From the NCBI GenBank assembly GCA_964522605.1, contig CAZFWV010000269.1, positions 1 through 9,385 of the forward strand: a stretch of DNA of 9,385 nucleotides, given 5' to 3'. Below are positions 1-6,600 of this stretch, piece by piece; within the stretch, counting starts at the first letter, position 1, and every line of letters starts with the position of its first letter. Origin of the DNA: CAVZLD01 sp964522605 (GTDB lineage: Bacteria > Planctomycetota > Planctomycetia > Pirellulales > Pirellulaceae). A program made the translations under genes and the position numbers. Under the pieces are notes generated by a model. It saw only the letters and a list, made by a program, of their open reading frames with translations, was not told the DNA's origin and did not search any database.

Positions 1-1
1 C

Positions 2-172
2 TCTGGGAGAGTCGGGCCGTTTGGAAGTGTTGGTCTTGCGGGAGTCTTTGTGGCAATTCGTTTAACCCGCAGCCGTCAGGCGAGGTTCGTTGAATCGCAG
101 GCTGCCAGAATGACCTGGCGCAAAACAAACCGTTATCGCGTGGATTTACAGCCCATTTCGCCAGCTCAATAG
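2..172 (+). CDS. Possible 3' end of an unidentified gene entering from the left edge
   Basis: A plus-strand frame is open from the window edge to a TAG at 170-172, giving about 56 codons. The translation contains a short hydrophobic stretch (GSVGLAGVFVAI) followed by an Arg-rich tail, which could be the last membrane segment and cytoplasmic end of a membrane protein. It would overlap the 3' end of the convergent kinase gene by about 27 bases. No family is recognisable. An open frame of this length can occur by chance in GC-rich DNA, and no start is in view, so this is a weak call. Confidence 0.15.
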   Translation, partial: SGRVGPFGSVGLAGVFVAIRLTRSRQARFVESQAARMTWRKTNRYRVDLQPISPAQ

Positions 173-1792
173 GATTGCGGCCGTCAGCAATGACGAAATG
201 ACACTCGCAATCACGACGGCAGCAACACGACTTTGCCGCAGCCAGGACCACAGCCGATTCACCCGGAAACTCCGCTTCGCTGCGATGGGACGGCGATTCA
301 AGAAACGCCGCAAATCGTCGGCCATCGCACGAGCCGAGGGGTACCGGTTACTGGGATTCTGTTGGATCGCCGTCAGAATGATGGTCTCCAGGTCGCGGGG
401 AATACTTGCATCCAACCGGCGAGGCGGAACCGGGCCATTGTGACAGATCTGCTGAATCATGTTCAGATAGTCCGTCGCCTCAAAGGCCGGTCTCAGCACC
501 AAAAGCTCGTAGAGAGTAACGCCCAGGCTGTACACGTCACTGACTTCCACCGAGTGTCCCCGGACCTGCTCGGGCGCCATATAACGCAACGTCCCGACGA
601 ACCGGTTCGTGGAAGGATCGTCTGGGCGCTGGGATTTGGCGGTACCAAAATCAGTAATCCAGAGATGTCCATGTGCGTCGAGCAAGAGATTGGACGGCTT
701 GACGTCCCGATGGATCACGCCCAACTCGTGTGCATGGGCAAGTGCGTCCGCGGCCTGGAGTCCCAAATGAGCGACGCTTTCAAAATACTCCCGGCTCGAT
801 CGCGCCAAGTCAGCGTGAGGAGGAGCAGGCAGACGGGCACAACGCTCGCAGGCATCCTCCTCGACTGCCTCTTTCTCAAGTTCCGCGGCCTCCAAGTCGT
901 GCGCCTCGCGGTCACAGGAGAGCTTCTCGCCCAAAGCCATCAGGTCGTCCACGACCGAGGGCAAATGCGACGCTTCGATCAGATGCAGCATCCGCAATTC
1001 CTCGGCCAAGTACGGCGCCAAGTGCGGATATCGGGATACGATCGCCTCGTCGGATACGCGTTCCCCGCGACTACGACGCAGCGCGCAATCGTCCACAATC
1101 TCATGGATCAACTCGATACAACTACTGTCCAACCCGGCATCCACAGGATCGTCCGCCAGCTCCGACTCGTCATCCGGCACCAACTCGACGGACCACGTCA
1201 GCGTACCGCTCAGCAACGTTGATGCCAGGCGGGCGGCCGTTGCCTGTTCGCGTTCAGCGGAATCCTCCCGCGAATGCTGCAGTTCCGCCATCACATCCTG
1301 CAACGATTGGCCATAAACGAACTGCATGGCGTAGTACCACACGTCGCCCTGCTGACCGGAATCATGGACCGTTACAATGTGTGGGTGCTGCAAGCGCGCA
1401 GCGATCTTCGCCTCGCGCCGAAAACGGGCAATCGCACATTTGTCGCTCGCCATCTGGAAAGGCAGCACCTTCAATGCCACGTGGCGCCCAAGCGAAATCT
1501 GCTCCGCTTCATAGACGATTCCCATCCCACCGCGTCCGATCTCCCGCAGGATGCGATAGTCGCCCAAAACGTCGGGCCGCCGGGCACCCAATAAGAGAGA
1601 TTGCCGCGGTCTGTCCGACGCGGCACACTCCAGCATCGCCAAACCAGGAAACAGATCACGAATCTTGTCGGCCAAGTCCGGGCGGCGTTCCAGATACTCG
1701 CCAATCTTGGGACGCTCGCCCCGACGACAACGCTGAACGAAATCAACGGCGAGCTCGTCGACCGGCGTGCCTGTTAGCTGCAGATTGGTCAT
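146..1792 (-). CDS. Planctomycete-type Ser/Thr protein kinase with long intradomain insert and C-terminal membrane anchor
   Basis: A Hanks-type (eukaryotic-like) Ser/Thr kinase that transfers phosphate from ATP to protein Ser/Thr, probably at the inner face of the cytoplasmic membrane. Numbered from the ATG at 1792: Gly loop GRGGMGIV 86-93, ATP lysine K108 (VALK), helix-C E127, catalytic HRDVKPSN 361-368 (D363, N368), DFG 381-383, APE 406-408, D419 and R483 of the C lobe. All key residues are present, so it should be active. Before the kinase domain, residues 11-55 form a planctomycete-style module with RGER at 24-27. About 160 residues (172-334) are inserted between the hinge and helix E, and they contain a second such module. 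A hydrophobic segment at about 523-543 is followed by only a few residues, so there is no sensor domain beyond the membrane. A TTG at 1828 would add 12 residues; ATG was preferred, and neither start has a clear Shine-Dalgarno. The sigma gene lies divergently upstream. Confidence 0.93.
   Translation of the reverse strand: MTNLQLTGTPVDELAVDFVQRCRRGERPKIGEYLERRPDLADKIRDLFPGLAMLECAASDRPRQSLLLGARRPDVLGDYRILREIGRGGMGIVYEAEQISLGRHVALKVLPFQMASDKCAIARFRREAKIAARLQHPHIVTVHDSGQQGDVWYYAMQFVYGQSLQDVMAELQHSREDSAEREQATAARLASTLLSGTLTWSVELVPDDESELADDPVDAGLDSSCIELIHEIVDDCALRRSRGERVSDEAIVSRYPHLAPYLAEELRMLHLIEASHLPSVVDDLMALGEKLSCDREAHDLEAAELEKEAVEEDACERCARLPAPPHADLARSSREYFESVAHLGLQAADALAHAHELGVIHRDVKPSNLLLDAHGHLWITDFGTAKSQRPDDPSTNRFVGTLRYMAPEQVRGHSVEVSDVYSLGVTLYELLVLRPAFEATDYLNMIQQICHNGPVPPRRLDASIPRDLETIILTAIQQNPSNRYPSARAMADDLRRFLNRRPIAAKRSFRVNRLWSWLRQSRVAAVVIASVISSLLTAAILLSWRNGL
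791..1279 (-). other. Kinase-domain insert carrying a second RGER...RxPxLA module
   Basis: This part of the kinase gene encodes roughly residues 172-334 (ATG-1792 numbering), lying between the hinge and helix E of the kinase fold. It begins acidic and low in complexity. Residues 234-273 (DNA 974-1093) then resemble the protein's own N-terminal module (residues 16-55, DNA 1628-1747). The two align without gaps over 40 residues with 12 identities, including RGER, an 8-residue spacer, then R-x-P-x-L-A. The rest is Glu/Ala-rich and probably helical. Planctomycete kinases of this type often have a shorter insert here; that is from memory. Confidence 0.7.
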
Positions 1793-1976
1793 GCCGAAAA
1801 ACCCGGTCGACTCATCACGAGCCGACAAATGAAGGGTCGGACGAAGAGCAGATTAAGCCTCGAGATTTGAGCCTACTTTCATGAGCGACAACGGCGCCTG
1901 CGGCGCACGCGAAACGGGCCCACATCCGCAAATCACATTCTCTATACTTCCCATGATACCCAGACTGCCTGCGGAA

Positions 1977-1990
1977 ATCGGACGACCGAT
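1977..1990. promoter_or_regulatory. 14-base inverted repeat, possible operator
   Basis: ATCGG-ACGA-CCGAT is a perfect 5+5 inverted repeat. It lies between the divergent kinase and sigma genes, where a regulator could act on both. It is short enough to arise by chance. Confidence 0.2.
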
Positions 1991-2046
1991 CCGAACCAGG
2001 CGCTCCCTCTTCCGACGACTTACCTGGGAGTTTTGCCTCGAAAAGA

Positions 2047-2075
2047 TTGCTTAGCCAAGTTATCTGTCCTAGGAT
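2047..2075 (+). promoter_or_regulatory. Candidate sigma-70-like promoter for the ECF sigma gene
   Basis: TTGCTT (2047-2052) and TAGGAT (2070-2075) are separated by exactly 17 bases. They match the TTGACA/TATAAT consensus at three or four positions each. Transcription would start near 2082, giving a leader of about 70 bases. Planctomycete promoter consensus sequences are not well defined, so this is tentative. Confidence 0.3.
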
Positions 2076-2151
2076 CAAGGCACAGGCCGTTTTCGCGAGG
2101 TGAACAAGCCGGGCGGTCACACCCAAGTCTTATCCGGCACGAGGGTACGAC

Positions 2152-2772
2152 ATGTCGTCATCTGCGTCGTGGGAGATGGAGATGATCGAACAAGCGCAGG
2201 CTGGCGATCGGCTGTCGCTCGATCGACTCCTGTGCCGCCACGCATCCCGCCTGAAACAGCACCTCGCTCCCCGGCTCCCCGACGTCTTGAAGGGTGTGGT
2301 TGACGTCGACGATATTCTGCAGCAGACATTTCTGCAGGTCTTTCGCGATTTTCAGCGGTTCGAGTTTCAGGGACCGGGCTCGTTCTACGCTTGGATGCGT
2401 GGAATTGCCGAGAATCGCCTCTACGACTGCGTACGCCAGCAGAAGCGGAAGAAGCGCGGAGGCGACTTCCGACGGCAGATCACGATTGGGGAGGGCAGTG
2501 TTTCCAGTGCGGTGGATCTGATCGATCAGTTCAAGGGAACCGGTACAACTCCGAGCCAATGCGTTGCTCACGATGAGATGATGGCGGCAATTCGACAGAG
2601 CGTATCGGATCTACCAAAAGACCAGCGAGATGCGATTCAGTACTATTGTTTAGAGGGGCGATCGCTGGAGGAAACCGCGGAAATCATGGGTCGGACACCC
2701 GGGGCCATACGGGCGCTGGTTCACCGGGGAAAGGCCCGACTCCAAGAACAGATTGATCGTTCTTCGATGTGA
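2152..2772 (+). CDS. ECF-type RNA polymerase sigma factor (planctomycete, kinase-linked)
   Basis: A 206-residue sigma-70 family factor of the extracytoplasmic-function type, which directs RNA polymerase to a specific promoter set. Region 2 spans about residues 18-102: region 2.2 contains VDVDDILQQTFLQVF (50-64), and 2.3-2.4 contain SFYAWMRGIAENRLYDCVRQ (77-96) followed by a basic run KRKKR. A linker of about 40 residues leads to region 4 at about 145-200, with the helix-turn-helix around LEETAEIMGRTPGAIRALVHRGK. No C-terminal extension follows. The ATG at 2152 is preceded by GAGG at 2141-2144 with 7-base spacing, which supports this start. The gene is divergent from the Ser/Thr kinase, an arrangement typical of planctomycete ECF groups linked to kinases. 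No anti-sigma gene is adjacent. Region 2.2 has Gln58 where an acidic residue is usual. Confidence 0.93.
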   Translation: MSSSASWEMEMIEQAQAGDRLSLDRLLCRHASRLKQHLAPRLPDVLKGVVDVDDILQQTFLQVFRDFQRFEFQGPGSFYAWMRGIAENRLYDCVRQQKRKKRGGDFRRQITIGEGSVSSAVDLIDQFKGTGTTPSQCVAHDEMMAAIRQSVSDLPKDQRDAIQYYCLEGRSLEETAEIMGRTPGAIRALVHRGKARLQEQIDRSSM

Positions 2773-2911
2773 GGGTGTTCGTCAATCGCCGGCTCCTCCG
2801 CCCTGGCCATCCAACACGGACTCCATCCCCCACAATTCTCCTGGTGACTTTTCCGGCCCCCGCGCGAGTCTGCAAAAGCTGGCATGCACCCGGGCCGCAC
2901 GGATGTCGGCC

Positions 2912-2926
2912 GCGGGTCTAGCCCGC
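2912..2926. terminator. GC-rich hairpin between convergent genes, possible weak terminator
   Basis: GCGGG-TCTAG-CCCGC forms a 5-bp stem, or 6 bp with a G-T pair, in the spacer between the convergent sigma and STAS genes. No T-run follows on either strand, so it is not a classical Rho-independent terminator. The remainder of the 171-base spacer shows nothing else recognisable. Confidence 0.2.
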
Positions 2927-2943
2927 CAACCCGCCGTCACCAG

Positions 2944-3318
2944 CTACGGCGTCGGTGGTTCGGTATCAAACGCCTGGAGCGCCTCGGGCAGGGAATCGTG
3001 GATTTCGAACACGGTCCCGTCCAGATTCAGCATCTGATACACGTGGCGTATGCCGTCTGATACATTGCACAGCTTCACTTCGCCGTCGGCGGACAGCAAT
3101 TGCTTCTTCACCAGCAGCATCGCGTTGATGACCGCCGTTGAGCAGCGTGTCACCTCAGTAAAGTCAACGACCACGCGGTGCGGTTGGTTGGTCGACACGA
3201 ACTCAATGAGTTGCTGACAAAATTCATCCGCGTCGGGTGCGAAGAGTGATGCCCCACAAATCCGCAGAACGGTGACGTCACCCTGCGCAGCAACCTCGAA
3301 ACGACTCTGATTCGTCAT
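2944..3318 (-). CDS. STAS-domain protein (anti-sigma factor antagonist-like)
   Basis: A 124-residue single-domain STAS protein of the SpoIIAA/RsbV type. Such proteins bind a kinase/anti-sigma partner and are switched by Ser phosphorylation. The fold's signature appears in order: strand VTVLRICG (15-22), RVVVDFTEVTRCSTAVINAML (48-68), VKLCNVSDGIRHVYQMLNLD (81-100) and FEIHDSLPEALQAF (104-117). Ser60 of RCST aligns with the phosphorylated Ser of the usual DSSG; the preceding Asp is Cys59 and the Gly is replaced, as in many planctomycete STAS proteins. The ATG at 3318 is fixed by AAGGAG at 3325-3330 with 6-base spacing. An in-frame upstream extension exists but looks non-coding. The gene converges on the sigma gene and lies 335 bases downstream of the giant gene on the same strand. 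No RsbW-like kinase or PP2C phosphatase is in view, so its partner is unknown. Confidence 0.88.
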   Translation of the reverse strand: MTNQSRFEVAAQGDVTVLRICGASLFAPDADEFCQQLIEFVSTNQPHRVVVDFTEVTRCSTAVINAMLLVKKQLLSADGEVKLCNVSDGIRHVYQMLNLDGTVFEIHDSLPEALQAFDTEPPTP

Positions 3319-3324
3319 GCCTAT

Positions 3325-3330
3325 CTCCTT
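3325..3330 (-). promoter_or_regulatory. Strong ribosome binding site that fixes the STAS start
   Basis: Read on the minus strand this is AAGGAG, six bases before the ATG at 3318. It is the best Shine-Dalgarno in the window and selects the 124-residue protein over the longer in-frame reading that begins near 3657. Confidence 0.8.
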
Positions 3331-3349
3331 CGCGAGGATGCAGCCAACG

Positions 3350-3406
3350 CGCCGGAGGGCCCGGCGAGAGCGTTCGTAACCGCAGGTCGCCCACGATTCC
3401 CGTGGG
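3350..3406 (-). other. Two GC-rich hairpins in the STAS leader
   Basis: CGCCGG (3350-3355) pairs with CCGGCG (3361-3366) around a 5-base loop. CCCACG (3390-3395) pairs with CGTGGG (3401-3406), also around 5 bases. Both lie between the predicted promoter and the ribosome binding site of the STAS gene. They could shape leader RNA structure or translation. Stems of 6 bp are common in GC-rich DNA, so the functional reading is weak. Confidence 0.3.
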
Positions 3407-3451
3407 GGAACGGGGCACCTTGGGACCTCCGCTGCTGGGACTCCGGCGGAA

Positions 3452-3479
3452 ATTATTACCGTTGACGCCGAAGTGTCCA
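3452..3479 (-). promoter_or_regulatory. Predicted sigma-70-like promoter for the STAS gene
   Basis: On the minus strand TGGACA (complement of 3474-3479) is followed after 16 bases by AATAAT (complement of 3452-3457). Each box matches the TTGACA/TATAAT consensus at 5 of 6 positions. Transcription would start near 3445, giving a leader of about 127 bases. The AT-rich -10 stands out in a GC-rich spacer. It suggests the STAS gene can be transcribed independently of the giant gene upstream. Confidence 0.45.
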
Positions 3480-3653
3480 GCCGTCGGAAGCCTAACGACG
3501 TGCCCTTCTCCGCGAAGATACGTCCGCCGCGACGCCCGACGATCCACCCACTGTGAGGTGGCGAACGGTCCTTGCGAGACAACGCGAAGTGAGAGCTTTT
3601 CGGTGGCACAGATCGGCCATGCCGGGATCGCAATGAATCCGTGCGATTTCGGC

Positions 3654-6600
3654 TCACCGGTCCGTCGCAAGTTGTTCCAGGATCTCACCATCGAGCAACC
3701 AATTCCCGGCGGACCTGTCGTCCTGTGACCGATCTTGCGCCAGTTCGTCGAACAATCGTTCTTGCGCAGAGAGCGGAAAAACGGCTGGTGCCGCGACATC
3801 GTCGACGACCGTCGAATCGCCCCCAAGCGCCTGCCTGGGTACTTCGGGGCGTGGATTGGAATCCTCCACCAGTGCCGCCGCTGGATTGGCATCGAGCCAT
3901 CGCATCCGGTTCGCCGCTTCGGCGTTCGCTCCGGACTCATATTGTCCGAGTTGGAGGACCAGTACCAAGTCCTGCGTATCGAACTCTCCGTCGCCGGTCC
4001 AATCGCCCTCGTGGTAGTTTGAGTTGTGCGCAACGTGATCCTCGTATTCTCCGGCCTGCAGGACCTGCGTGAGATCTGCCGTATCGAAGACCCCATCAAA
4101 GTTCACATCCCCGATCATCGTCGATCGATCTTGGTCGACCGAAAGGATGTATTCGCCTCGCGTTTGGTTTTCCGCCAGGACGCGCACGAAGTATGTACCC
4201 GCTTGCATCGCCCTGTGGGTCAATCGTCCGTTGGAGTCCCGCACGAGCAAGCTGCCATTGGGATCGTACAGCTCGAGGATCTCTTGCAGGTTGTTTTCCG
4301 GCTGCCCCGGCCCACCCCCCGGAAGCCGCGTATCGATGATCAACAGATCACCATCGGCTACCACAACCCGATACGTATCGTTCTCATCCGAAACGCCATT
4401 TGTCAGCACTTCGGGCGGGATAATCTGTTGAGCCTCACCGACAGGCTGGTAGCTCAGGATCACTCCCGCCTCACTGGTGTTGTCGAAGTATTCCAGCCGA
4501 AGTTGATGATGCCCCGGCTCGAGGAACGTGGTTCCCTGCACGATTTGCATCCCGTGAAGCCCACCGTTGTTGATCAACAATTCGCCGTCAATGAACAGTC
4601 GGCTTCCGTCGTTACTGTTCAGGTAAAAAGTGACGTCTCCTGCCGTTTCGATGAAAACATTCCCGGTCCAGCGGACGGCAAAGTAGTCGTAGAGGCCGGG
4701 TAAACCGTTGAACGTATCGTAAGTCGGTGCAACGTTGACCTGAGTGTCGAGCTGAACGTAATTCGGTATCAGAGCGTCGTAATCCGGAAAGTCGCTGATT
4801 GGATTGTTGATCGCGAAGTACTCCCCGATCAATCCTGGTTGGATGTTGGATCGCACGGCACCGAGAGCGGATCCTGGGACGATCACATTCTGCGCCTCGT
4901 CATCCAGATTCTCATTTGGTTCGATATCGAACTGCGCGTTGCGGGTGACCACCAAGTTATACTCGTTTCCGATTTCGCCGCTGACCTTGAGGTAATAGAC
5001 TCCAGTCGTTTCTGCCACAAAATTGGGAATGACCTGATCCAAGTTGGTGGCCAGATTGCCGTCCCCTTCGGCGAGAGTGCTGCCGTTGGCTCCGAGCAGT
5101 GTCACGCTGGCGCCTTGTCCCTCAAGCGCAATCGTCGCGACATCGCCTTTCTGGAGCGTGAGAGAATAGTAATCGTCTACCGTGATTTCACCGACCCAGA
5201 CATCATCCACGTACCAGCCTTCCAACATCTCGCCAAAGGGACCTTGGCGTGTATTGAATTCCCAGCGAAGTTGAATGGTTTCCCCGGCGTATGCAGAGAG
5301 ATCAACGGGTTCGGCAAGGGTCCATACGGTGCTCTGAGCAGAGCTATCGTACCGCTGCAAAGTTCGCCAGACGGGTTGAGATTCGCGCCAGACCTGTAAC
5401 CGCAAGACGTCCACGGTGGGGTTGGAGCCCCGTGTCTGCAGCACGTGACGAAAGTCGACGACGAGTTTTTCCGTGTCGGGAAGTTCAATCATCGGTGACA
5501 CGAGGCGCCCACGAGAGGGCGTGAGTTCGCCGAGGTCGTAAGTACCTCCTCCATCGGGTCCCTCACCTTGGCCGTAATAGAAGCTCGTGCTTGCCGAATG
5601 TCCGGGTTGATCGCCCCGCCCCGTCGAGAGATGCCAGAGGCCGTCCAGATATTGGGTTGAAGTCTGGTTCTCAACCGTAAAGCCCTGCTCTCCTGTCTCA
5701 AAGTCAGCGAAGAGAACCGCTCCCGCATGGCGCGGATCCAGTCGGCCCGTAACCGCCCCGCGGGCCGCCGGTGAATCCGCGTCGAGTGAGATGAAGGAGG
5801 CCTCCAGGTCTTGAGCGGTCTCAAGCGAGCCGTTGGTCAACGCCTCCTCGGCGGCAGAATTTAGCAGCAGGTTGACCGTGTAGAGTCCCGTCGTCTCCGC
5901 GACACTGCCGACCACGACCGTGTACGCACCGGCAGAAGAAACGGGAACGGTTTGCAGGATGACCTGCTGGCCGGGTACACTTGCCGAGGCGCTGGCCACG
6001 GCTCCATCGGGACCCAGCAGTTGGATAGTGGCCTGCAATTCGGGCGACGGCTCAACCACCACCGTGACCGTCTGGTGTGCATCGAGGTCGAGGAGGAAGT
6101 CATCCGTATCCTCTGCGGGTTGCACAACTGCCCGAACGAATCCGCGATACAGCAGGCTGCCTACGACACCGGACGGCTCCAGCGGCGTCGGAAACACGGC
6201 TGTCTCGGCATCCAAAGCAAAACTAACAACAAAGTCGCCACCCTCAAGCCCGTCACCATCGCCGTCGAGATCAAATCCGTCGGGCTGGGCGGTGTCTTCG
6301 AAGCGACCTCCACCACTGAAGAGTGTCAGCAGGTACCGGTCCTCTGGCAAGTTCTCATAATCAAGCGTGAGCACCGTGCCGGTGTCGTCGTAGCTCCAAA
6401 CAACGGGCACGTAGTCCCGATTCTCACGGGCACCGGTCAGCAAGAAGTCGGTCTCGTCGAGATTGTCGACCTGCATCGGCTCGCTGAACTCAACCGTGTA
6501 CGTCAGGTCCCCGACCTCACCTTTTTCTCCCTCCGGGATCGAGACACTGATCACGGTCGGCGGCGTCTGGTCGACGTAGAATGTGAGCTCAAACGCATCG

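Larger units (their letters stand above)
1793..2151. promoter_or_regulatory. Divergent intergenic region between the kinase and sigma factor genes
   Basis: This stretch of about 360 bases must carry the start signals of both divergent genes. No convincing small gene is seen in it. It holds a plausible sigma-70-like promoter facing the sigma gene, a 14-base inverted repeat at 1977-1990, and a short hairpin GCGCC-TGC-GGCGC at 1894-1906 in the presumed kinase leader. For the kinase strand the best -10-like word is TATCAT (complement of 1953-1958), without a good -35 partner. Confidence 0.5.
3319..3653 (-). promoter_or_regulatory. Intergenic region between the giant gene and the STAS gene
   Basis: These 335 bases contain no supported gene. 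They hold the STAS ribosome binding site, two leader hairpins and a promoter at 3452-3479. Just after the giant gene's stop, an inverted repeat ATCGCA (3627-3632)/TGCGAT (3642-3647) with a 9-base loop lacks a following T-run on the minus strand, so it is at best a weak terminator. Confidence 0.5.

Noticed and set aside
791..1279. Kinase insert taken as a sign of a broken gene
   Set aside because: The frame is continuous, and all catalytic residues on both sides of the insert are intact with normal spacing, so a pseudogene is unlikely.
233..1884. Long plus-strand frames opposite the kinase gene
   Set aside because: They are antisense to a gene with clear kinase motifs, and their translations are Arg/Pro/His-rich with no recognisable domain.
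1815..2126. A 103-residue minus-strand frame spanning the kinase-sigma spacer
   Set aside because: It needs a TTG start without a ribosome binding site, runs into the kinase start region, and looks like translated spacer.
2944..3657. A 237-residue reading of the STAS gene starting at 3657
   Set aside because: The extra 113 residues are Arg/Ser/Pro-rich and resemble no domain, they cover a region with a predicted promoter, and a strong AAGGAG marks the ATG at 3318.
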